From Funiculus sociatus GB2-C1 (GTDB taxonomy: Bacteria > Cyanobacteriota > Cyanobacteriia > Cyanobacteriales > FACHB-T130): 56,647 nt of DNA. The position numbers were made by a program, and so were the translations under genes. A model generated the notes under the pieces. It was not told where the DNA came from and searched no databases. It saw nothing but the letters and a program-made list of their open reading frames with translations. The stretch is from the NCBI RefSeq assembly GCF_039962115.1, contig NZ_JAMPKJ010000039.1, positions 1-56,647 on the forward strand, read 5' to 3'. Positions 19,270-28,840 of the stretch are shown here, piece after piece (position 1 is the first letter of the stretch; each line of letters begins with the position of its first letter).

Positions 19270-19957
19270 ATCTTCCAGCCAAGGTACTAAGTGAGTACCT
19301 GGAGTATTTGTTATGTCTATTCTGGTATAACTCGTTATACCGTTAAACTGGATACACCCTGAGTAGTAATTATTTCACGAATTTATTATTCTCTGAAGAA
19401 ACTAGTTTTACACTTTTCTTCAAATAGACAGATGCAGATTTTTCCTTAAGGGACAATTCTAATCTGTATGGATACGTTTTTGGCTTTGATGTTGGTTTTT
19501 TATAATTTCTATCTTAACAAGTTTTTATTAATACAGGCTTCAACAGTTTAATAAATACATTTTTTCTCTATTAACTTTTTATAAGTATTTATTCTAAGCA
19601 TAATAATTTATTTAATTAAATAAAAACTTACTTTTCTTAATCGTAAAAATTAAACCATGCTTATATAGAAGCAAATTGGAGTTAAGTAACTATAAATTTT
19701 TAGTAGGTTTTTACACTAAGGGCTACGGAAAATAGAACAAATCTTAATGCGATGTGTAATTTAATATAGAAAATCATCAGTGGTATAGCATTTCTCCGTT
19801 GGGTGGAATATATCGCGGTTCTAATCTAACGTTCGGGCCACCTTGGTAGAGATATGGCAATACCATGTCTCTACCAAGGTGTATCGCACCCGACCCTAGA
19901 ATTGCGATAGAGCAGGCAAAATACCTACCTGCCCTACAGGGATTTAGCTAAGGATGG
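19270..19957. other. AT-rich spacer with 21-bp palindrome
   Basis: No gene seen. 19380-19700 is very AT-rich. At 19839-19859 and 19861-19881 two 21-bp arms (CACCTTGGTAGAGATATGG and its inverse) match with two mismatches and almost no loop. It lies about 80 bp past the 3' end of the Hpt gene and could be a transcript end or a small mobile palindrome. Confidence 0.45.
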
Positions 19958-20941
19958 TCAGCGGCTAGCTTGGTGGAGTAACTTAGCTAGCATTAACAGT
20001 TGCTCTTTATTAAAAACTTGAGCCAAAGCCTTTGCTGCTCCTCTGGGTTCTAGTGGAACAGTAATTTCCTTGGGGGAGGAAGGGCTGGGTGTTGGTGCCT
20101 GTACGGGTGTTTTTGCCACCGACGTAGTAGGGGCAGGGGTTGATTCTGGAGAAGCTGCCAGCAGCCGTAGACTGGCACTAGGAGCGATCGCGTTACCTTT
20201 CCCAGCTTGCAACAAGTCGCTAGATTGCTTGAGTTCTTTGATCGCAATGGGTGCCAGAGTAGAATAAGGATTTTTGGGATTAGCGATCGCTCGATGTACC
20301 GTTTTTACCAGCATCGTCCAAGTTCCTATCCCACCTCCTAGCTGCGCTAGCCGTTGGCACAAAGTTTGAAGTTGTTGGCGACTTGAAGGCGTTTCTGCTC
20401 CCTTAAACAGCAGCAACATCTGTTTTAGAACCGCCGTCACCTGAACCGAGAAATTTGGGGGCGGCATTTTCGCCACAGGTTTCGCTAGTTCTGCCTGTAG
20501 GGGTAATTCATCAATTGCTCCTACTCCCCCACCTACTAAGCGATCCAGATATGCCTGCAATTGTGCAAAATTAGGCTCTGCCGCTTGCACAAGTTTCTCA
20601 CCTTCATCTTCCCTCAGCCCAAATGGCCCTTGCAGGCGGTCAATTAATTCCTTAAGCGTGTCGTATCCTTTTAAAAACATTGACTCCAGCTGGTGGTCAA
20701 TGGTGACAGGATGCTCTTTGAGAATCTTAAAACAATCCTCAAATCGGTGGGAAACTTTTTGAATACTGTTAAAGCCTAGCATCGCCGCCCCTCCCTTAAC
20801 GGAATGGGCAGCGCGAAACATTTCATTAACCCTTTCCTGATCTGCTATGACGCTTTGCAGATCCATTAGCCCTTTTTCCAGGGTTTCCAGGTGTTCTTTT
20901 GCCTCCTCGATAAAAAAACCTAAAATTTTTCCCGACTCCAC
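19958..20941 (-). CDS. Histidine phosphotransfer (Hpt) domain protein
   Basis: 327 residues from GTG at 20941, which has TTGAGGAA about 10 nt upstream; that TTG (20956) is the alternative start. The N-terminal ~110 residues are an Hpt helical bundle beginning ILGFFIEEAKEHLETLEKGL, with phospho-acceptor His46 in FRAAHSVKGGAAMLGF. The rest is a helical segment ~150-240 and a Pro/Ala-rich linker before a short C-terminal helix ending KLLHQASR. It resembles the isolated N-terminal part of a CheA-type kinase without kinase or regulatory domains, so it should relay phosphate rather than make it. Such proteins act with hybrid kinases in motility or development; the partner is unknown here. Confidence 0.85.
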   Translation of the reverse strand: MESGKILGFFIEEAKEHLETLEKGLMDLQSVIADQERVNEMFRAAHSVKGGAAMLGFNSIQKVSHRFEDCFKILKEHPVTIDHQLESMFLKGYDTLKELIDRLQGPFGLREDEGEKLVQAAEPNFAQLQAYLDRLVGGGVGAIDELPLQAELAKPVAKMPPPNFSVQVTAVLKQMLLLFKGAETPSSRQQLQTLCQRLAQLGGGIGTWTMLVKTVHRAIANPKNPYSTLAPIAIKELKQSSDLLQAGKGNAIAPSASLRLLAASPESTPAPTTSVAKTPVQAPTPSPSSPKEITVPLEPRGAAKALAQVFNKEQLLMLAKLLHQASR

Positions 20942-21366
20942 GGCAGTATTCCTCAAAACAACGATTTTCTGTACTCACCTGTTCATTGGGGGAGTCGTTC
21001 CAGGCAATGATTCTTGCACTTGACACTGTTTACCCCGGTTCATCGCGGCACCCCTTTCCTTTGGCTTGTAGAGGCAGGATCTAATCTCGCGTCTCTACAA
21101 AGCTGTGAATACGCTTAGGACTGTTCTTAAAATACCCGAAACCGAAAATTTAGTGCTTAGTGGCAATACCTAACTTTGTAAGTGATATTTTTGCACTTGT
21201 GTCAAGTAAGTTTGTCTATAGGGATAAAAAAGGCGGACGAAAGCCTATAAAACATACAACAACACCATATGTAACTTTTCCTAAATTTTCTTACTGTTGC
21301 AGGCAAGATACCTGCGCTACTGATTTTTTCTTTTTTTGTATGAGAGCCTTTTACATGAGTGGCTTT
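20942..21366. other. Intergenic region, nothing recognised
   Basis: This space lies between the start of the Hpt gene and the 3' end of the large GT2-TPS-CHAT gene, both on the minus strand. I see no gene, no strong hairpin with a T run and no repeat block. Promoter elements for the Hpt gene must lie here. Confidence 0.3.
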
Positions 21367-24300
21367 TTACCACGGGTTGCCAATCATCGTGAAAGCTGCC
21401 CAGTAGTAAGGATGGGCCAGTTCTTTGTTTCCCAACTTAGCGAGTTCTGGCGACAGAGGTAGGTTCCCTGTGGGTAAGAATAGTTGACCTGCTTCCAGAC
21501 GCACTTGCCCCTTAAGCATGGCCACTTGCGCCTGTCGCAATGCCTCAGCTTTGATAGGGGCTTTTTTCAATTGTGCATAGAAATCCGCCATCAATCCTTG
21601 GGTTCCCTCATCTGAGACAGACCATAAACTGGCGACAGCTGACTTTGCCCCTGCCAGCACAGCTAAGCCAGCAAACCCTAACTCTGCCTGTTCATCTCCG
21701 AGTGCCGTGCGACAGGCACTCAGTACCAACAATTCTACGGGTGGATCGTTCCAACCGAGTTGACGCAGCTGGTTTAGCCGCAGTTTGGTGTCCCATAACT
21801 GGATGTAAGAGTTTTCCACTGATCCAGACTTAAATTCTCCATGAGTTGCCAGGTGAACGATTCCATATGGCACTAGGCGACGCTGTGCTTTGAGATTATC
21901 CAGGGTAAATTTCTCATTTAGGAAAGATTTCCCCTTCCATAGTTTCTGGGTGATAATCGACAATTCTACAGGCACGCCTGGTAAAGGATTGAGTTCAGCA
22001 AATTTTGATGCGCCCATTGCTAGAACTTGGGTGTTTTTGATATTTACGTAGCGGGTATCAGTGAGACTGAGACTGGGCATGGTGCCGATGCTGTACTTTT
22101 CTATCAGGAATTTTTCACCATCATGGAGGGCAGGCATTGGTAAACTTCGCAAACCCGCATCCATCATAAATACTAGATTCTGCATCCCTCTAGCTTTTAA
22201 TTCGGCTTCCAGGGGTGCCACCATCCACTGATAAAGTTGCTGGGATGGTGCCAGGTAGCCACGGGCATTTCTGACATTGGTTATTTCGCCACGAAATGTT
22301 TTAGCCACTTTCATGACTTGTTCGCGTGTTGCCCCTTCTACCCGTTTCCGAATTGCCGATCCCTTGGCAGTAACGACTACAAGTTCCAGTTGGTCGTTGT
22401 TTTGGGCGGGACGATTAGCTGGAGGGGTAGTAACCTGTTGCTGGGAAACCTGATTGAGTGCTAGTCCTTGGGCATTAAATTGCCATATAACATCGGATTC
22501 TGGCGATATTGGTAGCGAAATAGTCTTGTCTGCTGCTGCTTTTGGTGTCCCCGTGGCGGGAACAAAATTGATATAGATTAGGGCCGGTTTAATTCCAGTT
22601 GCTTTCTCAATTGAGAGAAGAATATCGCGAGCTTCGGTTAGAGTTTTTACAGGAGTATCGCCACTTTCACCAATATATTGCTCAAATGAGCGCGTGAATG
22701 ACTCATCTAAGTCAACAAAGAGTGTGTCAAGTTCCGCTGGAGGAATGGTAGTAAATAGGGAAAGTTGTGGAGATTCGTTTTCCTCTGGCGGTGTTGCCTC
22801 ATCAGGCACTGAATTTGGTGCTGTTGAGGGTTGTGGATCTGGCTGTAGTATAGGATTTGGGTCTGGTTGTGCTGGTTGTGGATTTGGCTGTGGATCTGGC
22901 TGTATAGGCGGTGGGGATGGTGGTAGTGAAGCGGTAATTATTTTTATCTCACTCGGTGCAGTGCCTTGGGAGTAGCTATCTAAGAAAGATTGAGTAGGGA
23001 TAATGCTATTGTCGAAACCAGTTGTAATGAGGCCGCGAGTTCCATTAGTCCCAGCATCTCCCACAATAAAAGGAGTAATGTTGTTGCCTCCATGACGAAT
23101 AGTAATGGCATTACCTCCAAGACCTCCGGCGTTAGAAATGCTTGCTTGTTGACCATTTGTGTCTGTGAAGGTGTCGGTGGCACGGAAAAATCTACCTGTG
23201 GTAATGTCAATAATGCCGCCTGTGCCTCTAGATCCGCCTTGGGCGTTAATGGAACTAACAGAGATGTCATTTTCAGGATCGAGGATGACATTACCACCAT
23301 TTCCGGTGCTGGCACTGGAGTTGATTTCTCCTGCGGTGATGCGAGTGGTGGCAGAAATGGTGATGTCTCCGCCATTTGTGGTGCCTGTGGCGGTTAAATC
23401 TCGACTTTCTACGGCTGCTGTCTGACTGGTGAGGCTGATATTGCCGCCACTACCATTGATGGAATTAGATATGATATCGCCTGCTAGTATGTTGTCTTGG
23501 GCGGTGAATGCGATCGCGCCCCCATTCCCAGAACTATAACCATAACCATAGCCAGAACCAGAACTATAACTAGAGTTTATTCTGCCTGCGGTGGTATCAA
23601 TCGTGCCGTTGCTGCTAGTTAGAGTAATATTTCCTGCCGGGTTAGTAATATTACCTGTGGTAATATTTTGATTTGCCAGCAGTGCGATCGCCCTGCCTGA
23701 CCCTAGAATTTCAAAACCTGCGGTATCAATTGAGCCTGCTTGCAAGGTAACCTGAGACAAGAAGCTTGTGTCATCAGCAAGTGTTATTTTGCCGCTACTT
23801 GTTGCTCCTCCGATGGTAAGAGCATTCCTAAAGCTACTCAATGCCACAATATCGCCTGCTGTCACGCTCAAAGCATTGGAGTTATTGTATGCTCCGCCAA
23901 TCTCAATGTTTCTGCTAGCAGTTGCTGGTTGTAGAGTTAAGTTACCCGTGCCGCTGATTGTTGGAAGTGGTCGGAAATTAATCTCATCTGCCGTCAGCGC
24001 TACATCTGAATTTAAGGTTATATTACTGTCGAAACTGATGGTGCTACCACTGGTTGTGGTAATGTTGCCGTTTAGGTTGGTGGCGAAGGCATCCACAATA
24101 GTGAAGTTGCCTATGGGGGTGGTATTGCCAATAGCACCACCGAATGTGATGGGAGAAGTGCCTGCCGACAAAGTTAAGCTTTGTCCGCCTGCACCAGTGC
24201 CATCCACTGTTCCAGTGATGCTGATGGGTGTAGATCCGTATCCCCTGGCACTGAGTGCGACGTTGTTACCAAGTAACACGTTGCCATCAATAGAGATGCT

Positions 24301-27300
24301 GCTATTTCCGTTGATGTTTGCGTTTAGGGTTGTAGTCGGTGCAATTAGATTGACAAAGCCGTTTGAGTTTGTAATTGTGCCATTGACTGCGATCGCGCCT
24401 TGTGTTTGAATCGTTCCGTCTGTGAAGAACGAGGTACCTGGTAGATCAATTGTGATAGTGCCGTTGCTATTGGTGCCTCCGATGACGAACTGTCTAGTAG
24501 CGGTGAATACGTTAAGATCGCTGGAGGTCAGGGTCAGAGAACCTGGTAAATTGTTGTATGCCCCACCAACCTGAATATTTCGGTTAGCTGTTGCGGGTGC
24601 GAGGATTAGCCTGCCTGTGCTGGCAGCGTTGATAATCCCGCCATAGTCAATCTCATCAGCTATCAGTGCTGTATCGTCCCCACTATTCAACGTCAGCCCA
24701 CTGTTGAAATTAATAGTGCTGCCGGGGGCTGTTTTGACATTGCCATTAAGAGTGACATTATTACTATTGACAGTTAAGCTGCCTATCGGTGTGGTGTCGC
24801 CAACGGCGTTACCAAAAGTGATATAACCTTGGCCTGTCTCCAGTGTCAGACTTTGACCGCCTGCACCATTTCCATCCAGCGTCCCTGTGATGTTAATGTT
24901 ACCGCCCGTATAACCATAACCAGTACCAGTTGTTGTCGTGGTAAATGTAGCGTTGTTATTGAGTACCACGTTGCCATTAATATTGATATCGCCCCCGTTA
25001 CCAAAATCACCGCCAATAGCATTTAGCGCACCGTTAATAATAATTGCCGATGTACTTGTGGGGGCAATTGTAAGGTTAATATTTCCAGCATCCAAATTAT
25101 CAGACTCGATGATAAGAGTGCCGACATTAATACTGTTAGTAGCATTGATGTCAATATCTGCGCGAAGAGTAGTAATGGTGCCAAGCTGACTATTGAAGTT
25201 AAAGCTACTGCTCTGGAAACTGCCCACTTGAGTGCTAATTCTCCCATTAATTGTGATGTTATTAGCTCGGCTTCCCGCACCACCTGCACCGCGAAGCACT
25301 ACAGACAATCCCCGAGGATGGTTAGACCTAATTGAGCCATTCAGGATAATGTTATTGGCTGCTTCCAAAGTCAGAGTGGTTGCAGGGCCCCCGACAATTT
25401 CGGCTCCTGATGCTAGAGTAATGTCACCCGCTTGAGCGCCTGTATTTCCCGTCGTGATGGTGACATCAGTTCCGTAAGCAAAGGCCGAATTAATCGTCGC
25501 CACGTCAACGATTGCATCATCATTAGTTGGAGTGAAAATATCAGGACTTCCGCCACTAAACGCACCGCCAGTAGTAGGAGATGCCTGGATAATTACGTTA
25601 CGCGGATCTAACAACCAGGTGCCGGGAAGACCTTTAGGAGCGCTAGCATCGGCGGGTTTAGTAACTTCCAGGTAATTTTTGCCGGAAGTTTCGATAAAGC
25701 CACCGTTACCGCCTTCTGAGCCACCACGAGCAGTAATATTGCCATGAGTACGGGTGGCTTCATCTGCCCAGACAATTACTCTACCGCCATTGCCATTAGT
25801 AATAGCATCAGCATTAATTTTTGCATCTTCGCCAACATAGGTATAAGCAGCATTGGGAACACCGCCTTTTCCCAAATAATCGCCGCCAATCAATACTCTA
25901 CCGCCACCCGCATCGCCGGAGACGTTAACGTTGGCTCCGACTAAAGCAACTTTATTTCCTAGTACAGCTACTGCACCGCCTGTTGCTCCTGGTTGGGTGT
26001 TGGATGCGTCTAGTTTACCGGATGCGATCGCGTTTCCCGATTCTACTGGTACGCTAATCCCAGAACCAGTTATCTGAATGCGATCGCTATTGACAATTAA
26101 TCCAGTAGCATTAATTACGTTTCCACCCGTCAGTAATTGCGGCAAAGATTGTGGAGACTGACCGGGGACATCTGACAGGCCAGAGGTTTGTCCTACCAAC
26201 GGACTGACTTCTAAACTTAATACATTTCCCGCGTTAGAGATGCGAACTAAACTTTCACCCGGTACAGCGGCAATGGTAATATTTCCTCCTGGTGCCGTCA
26301 GAGTTCCTGTGTTTAAGACTGTCCCAGCCAATAGATTGAGATTATATCCAGTTCCTACAGCTAAGTTACCTGTGTTGACAATGCTCCCCGGCTGTTGTGT
26401 ACTAAAGGTAAAGGTGTTGGGTATTCCTGTCAAGTTGGCGTAGTTATTCAACCCATAAGCATTAAACGAGTTATTATTACCAAAACCGATGCTTGTAGCG
26501 GTGGTGGCGGTAAAAGAAGCGGGAACATTTAAGCTGGCATTGTTGCCAAAAACGATGCCAGCGGGATTCATCAGAAATAAATTAGAGTTGCCGCCTGTAA
26601 CTTGAAGCAAACCATTAATAATCGAGGGATTGCCACCATTGACGCGACCGAGGATGTTTTGAATTGATGGTTTAGATAAGAAATTAGCTATTTGGTTTGA
26701 GCCGAGTCCAAATTCGCTGAAACTGTGGAATAAATTTGCTTTGTCTCCTGAAAGTTTACCGCCGCTAATATCAATTTGATTGCCTGTGGTGGTGACGTTG
26801 GTGTTGGTGTCGTTTCCTGGGGTGATTTGTGCTTTGACGAAAGTTGGAAAAAGGCAAAAAGCGAGAGATAGAAGGGGTACTCCCACTTTTTTAGCTGTCA
26901 CTCTGAAGGGTGCGGCTACACGAACAAAGGCTGCTTCCGCCGCCTGAATTAGTTTCAGCTTGCGGAGGCTGGCTTCGTTTGCGTAGCCGCAGGTTTCAAC
27001 TTGTGGGGGTATTGGGAAAAAATCTATAAGTGACTTATTTTTGGGAATTAATTTAACTATTGATTGAAAGGGAAAATGGTTTAGAATTTGCAATTGTATC
27101 GCCAAGCGATCGCTCATTCCCCGGCGCTGAATCGCGTTAGCGATCGCTTGTGCTGAGTTTTTCGCCTGCTGCTTGGTATATCGCTGAGAATCGCTCCCTA
27201 GATGGCACCGATAGTAATACAGCGGCTTTTTGACGTGGCGCACTTCGGTAATTTCTGAGAGTTTCAGGCATAAATCGTAGTCTTCTACGTATGCCATTGA

Positions 27301-27810
27301 CTCATCAAAACCTCCCACTTGCTCCAAGACATCCCGCCGCATCAGGCGGAAGTGAAAGGTCATAAAATCGAGCAATAGCCGCTCTTTGGAGTAAGGAATT
27401 TGGCACCGTTTCCCGTAGCTGAGAATCTTGCCGCGTTGGTTAATATCCAGGTAGTCTGTGTAGACTAAACCTACTTCTGGGTTTGCCTCTAGTACAGCTG
27501 CTGTTTCAAGGAGTGCTGTGGGTGCAAGCAAATCGTCGCTGTCTACAAACCCGATGTAGGTTCCCTTGGCGTGCGCGATCGCATTTTGCAATGACGGTAT
27601 TCTGCCTTGATGTTTTGCCGCTATTACCCGCGCACGGCGATCGCGTTTAGCATACTCCTTGGCAATTTCCACAGATTTATCTGTAGAACCGTCATCCCAA
27701 ACAATTAGCTCAAAGTCATGCCTAGTCTGCGTCAGAATACTCTCAATAGCCGCACCGAGATAGCGATCGCGGTTGTAGGTAGTAATAACTAGGGAAATCG
27801 GTACAGGCAT
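21367..27810 (-). CDS. Fusion of a family 2 glycosyltransferase with a TPS-type CHAT exoprotein
   Basis: 2147 residues in one frame. ATG at 27810 has a good GGAG seven bases upstream. Residues 1-245 are a complete-looking GT2 domain (SLVITTYNRDRYL, VWDDGSTD, FVDSDDL, EDYDLCLKLSE). Residues 274-301 are coded by a palindromic repeat. From residue 304 a signal-peptide-like stretch (VTAKKVGVPLLSLAFCLF...FVKAQ) leads into a TPS domain (NLFHSFSEFGL, GLLQVTGG, LMNPAGIVFG), then about 1100 residues of beta-helix repeats, a Pro-rich stretch near 1640-1690, and a C-terminal CHAT domain with His1990 (HLATHGEF) and Cys2033 (LSACRTALGD). A cytosolic enzyme at the front of an exported protein is odd. GTG at 26901 (residue 304) would start a clean exported protein of 1844 residues, so there may be two products. 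Confidence 0.88.
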   Translation of the reverse strand: MPVPISLVITTYNRDRYLGAAIESILTQTRHDFELIVWDDGSTDKSVEIAKEYAKRDRRARVIAAKHQGRIPSLQNAIAHAKGTYIGFVDSDDLLAPTALLETAAVLEANPEVGLVYTDYLDINQRGKILSYGKRCQIPYSKERLLLDFMTFHFRLMRRDVLEQVGGFDESMAYVEDYDLCLKLSEITEVRHVKKPLYYYRCHLGSDSQRYTKQQAKNSAQAIANAIQRRGMSDRLAIQLQILNHFPFQSIVKLIPKNKSLIDFFPIPPQVETCGYANEASLRKLKLIQAAEAAFVRVAAPFRVTAKKVGVPLLSLAFCLFPTFVKAQITPGNDTNTNVTTTGNQIDISGGKLSGDKANLFHSFSEFGLGSNQIANFLSKPSIQNILGRVNGGNPSIINGLLQVTGGNSNLFLMNPAGIVFGNNASLNVPASFTATTATSIGFGNNNSFNAYGLNNYANLTGIPNTFTFSTQQPGSIVNTGNLAVGTGYNLNLLAGTVLNTGTLTAPGGNITIAAVPGESLVRISNAGNVLSLEVSPLVGQTSGLSDVPGQSPQSLPQLLTGGNVINATGLIVNSDRIQITGSGISVPVESGNAIASGKLDASNTQPGATGGAVAVLGNKVALVGANVNVSGDAGGGRVLIGGDYLGKGGVPNAAYTYVGEDAKINADAITNGNGGRVIVWADEATRTHGNITARGGSEGGNGGFIETSGKNYLEVTKPADASAPKGLPGTWLLDPRNVIIQASPTTGGAFSGGSPDIFTPTNDDAIVDVATINSAFAYGTDVTITTGNTGAQAGDITLASGAEIVGGPATTLTLEAANNIILNGSIRSNHPRGLSVVLRGAGGAGSRANNITINGRISTQVGSFQSSSFNFNSQLGTITTLRADIDINATNSINVGTLIIESDNLDAGNINLTIAPTSTSAIIINGALNAIGGDFGNGGDININGNVVLNNNATFTTTTTGTGYGYTGGNINITGTLDGNGAGGQSLTLETGQGYITFGNAVGDTTPIGSLTVNSNNVTLNGNVKTAPGSTINFNSGLTLNSGDDTALIADEIDYGGIINAASTGRLILAPATANRNIQVGGAYNNLPGSLTLTSSDLNVFTATRQFVIGGTNSNGTITIDLPGTSFFTDGTIQTQGAIAVNGTITNSNGFVNLIAPTTTLNANINGNSSISIDGNVLLGNNVALSARGYGSTPISITGTVDGTGAGGQSLTLSAGTSPITFGGAIGNTTPIGNFTIVDAFATNLNGNITTTSGSTISFDSNITLNSDVALTADEINFRPLPTISGTGNLTLQPATASRNIEIGGAYNNSNALSVTAGDIVALSSFRNALTIGGATSSGKITLADDTSFLSQVTLQAGSIDTAGFEILGSGRAIALLANQNITTGNITNPAGNITLTSSNGTIDTTAGRINSSYSSGSGYGYGYSSGNGGAIAFTAQDNILAGDIISNSINGSGGNISLTSQTAAVESRDLTATGTTNGGDITISATTRITAGEINSSASTGNGGNVILDPENDISVSSINAQGGSRGTGGIIDITTGRFFRATDTFTDTNGQQASISNAGGLGGNAITIRHGGNNITPFIVGDAGTNGTRGLITTGFDNSIIPTQSFLDSYSQGTAPSEIKIITASLPPSPPPIQPDPQPNPQPAQPDPNPILQPDPQPSTAPNSVPDEATPPEENESPQLSLFTTIPPAELDTLFVDLDESFTRSFEQYIGESGDTPVKTLTEARDILLSIEKATGIKPALIYINFVPATGTPKAAADKTISLPISPESDVIWQFNAQGLALNQVSQQQVTTPPANRPAQNNDQLELVVVTAKGSAIRKRVEGATREQVMKVAKTFRGEITNVRNARGYLAPSQQLYQWMVAPLEAELKARGMQNLVFMMDAGLRSLPMPALHDGEKFLIEKYSIGTMPSLSLTDTRYVNIKNTQVLAMGASKFAELNPLPGVPVELSIITQKLWKGKSFLNEKFTLDNLKAQRRLVPYGIVHLATHGEFKSGSVENSYIQLWDTKLRLNQLRQLGWNDPPVELLVLSACRTALGDEQAELGFAGLAVLAGAKSAVASLWSVSDEGTQGLMADFYAQLKKAPIKAEALRQAQVAMLKGQVRLEAGQLFLPTGNLPLSPELAKLGNKELAHPYYWAAFTMIGNPW
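26891..26991. repeat. Palindromic dispersed repeat inside the fusion joint
   Basis: 26911-26940 and 26962-26991 are inverted copies (24 of 30 positions; both begin TGCGGCTAC when read inward). The flank 26891-26921 matches 28771-28801 (inverted) at 27 of 31 positions. GCGTAGCCGC-type palindromes are common as dispersed repeats in cyanobacteria. This one is read through in frame and encodes the linker between the glycosyltransferase and the exoprotein. Confidence 0.7.
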
Positions 27811-28041
27811 GGACTACTCCGAAATTGTTAACTTTCGTTGCCGAAAGTTGTGCTACATATAATCAAACTATCTGCTCTAAGATACTCCTTTAAGTAGATG
27901 TCTAAGCAAAATTAAATAATATTTAGCAAATTCAAATTTGCTAAATCAGAAAATGCCAATTTGTATTTGACACTGCTAAAACGTGCGTCGTCTACTGTGC
28001 AAACAAGCTAATATAAAAACATATTTTAAAAGTAAATCTGT

Positions 28042-28707
28042 ATGGTACAATTTGACCCAAAACTGGGTTTACCCTCAAGCGATGAATTACCTGATTCTGA
28101 TGGTCTCCCTGTGGATAATGAACTACAAACTCTCGTCCCCAATTTCTTGAGTTTAATTCTAGGTTTTATCTGGGCTAATCGCTTTGATTGGTTTTTTGGT
28201 GTCAATATGGGCGTTTACCATACCACAGGTTTAAATCCTAGAGTTCCCATTGTTCCTGATGCTTTTCTCAGCTTAGGAGTCGAACGGGTCAAGGGGAATA
28301 ATTTACGTAAAAGTTACGTAACGTGGGAAGAAAACGGGGTTGTCCCCAGATTTGTTCTGGAAGTCGTTTCTCAAACCACCGGAGGCGAGTACGACGATAA
28401 AATGACTATTTATGCTCGGTTAGGAGTGTTGTATTACGTTATTTATAACCCGGATTTTTGGCGACGCGATCGCCAGGAACCTTTTGAAGTTTATCGCTTA
28501 ATTGATGGAGTTTATCAACGTCAAATTGGAGAGCCGTTTTGGATGCCAGAAATCGGTTTAGGAATTGGACGAGGTATCGGCTATCATCTAGGATTTCAAA
28601 GAGAGTGGTTGTACTGGTTTGATCAAAGGGGAAATCGGTTTCCTACTCCAGAGGAGTTGGTGGAGCGTTATCGCGATCGCTTTGGTGAATTGCCAGAGGA
28701 GGAATAG
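28042..28707 (+). CDS. Uma2 family (PD-(D/E)XK-like) endonuclease
   Basis: 221 residues. The Uma2/DUF820 family is greatly expanded in cyanobacteria and has a restriction-endonuclease-like fold; its cellular role is not settled. Visible features are the VPIVPDAFLSLG strand with the first acidic residue, then VPRFVLEVVSQTTGGEYDDKMTIYARLGVLYYVIYNP, where the E and the K/YARLGV segment form the usual core. It is divergent from the large fusion gene, 231 bp away, and is followed by a terminator at 28746-28770. A second Uma2 gene lies at 42377. Confidence 0.9.
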   Translation: MVQFDPKLGLPSSDELPDSDGLPVDNELQTLVPNFLSLILGFIWANRFDWFFGVNMGVYHTTGLNPRVPIVPDAFLSLGVERVKGNNLRKSYVTWEENGVVPRFVLEVVSQTTGGEYDDKMTIYARLGVLYYVIYNPDFWRRDRQEPFEVYRLIDGVYQRQIGEPFWMPEIGLGIGRGIGYHLGFQREWLYWFDQRGNRFPTPEELVERYRDRFGELPEEE

Positions 28708-28745
28708 CTTTAAAACTAGATTCTTAACCACTAAGCCTCCACAGA

Positions 28746-28770
28746 AAAAGCCTGCCTATAGCAGGCTTTT
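28746..28770 (+). terminator. Intrinsic terminator of the Uma2 gene
   Basis: AAAAGCCTGC (28746-28755) and GCAGGCTTTT (28761-28770) make a perfect 10-bp stem with a CTATA loop, ending in T4. It starts 39 bp after the stop codon. A second hairpin directly follows. Confidence 0.75.
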
Positions 28771-28801
28771 GTGTAGCCGCACCCTTTAGGGTGACGGCTA
28801 C
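28771..28801. repeat. GTAGCCGCACCCT-type dispersed palindrome
   Basis: GTAGCCGCACCCT pairs with AGGGTGACGGCTAC around TT with one bulged base. The 31 bases match 26891-26921 in inverted orientation with four differences, tying this spacer element to the repeat inside the glycosyltransferase-exoprotein joint. Confidence 0.6.
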
Positions 28802-28840
28802 TGTTAACCGAACTGTATTGGGAATGAGAGTTTATATTTG

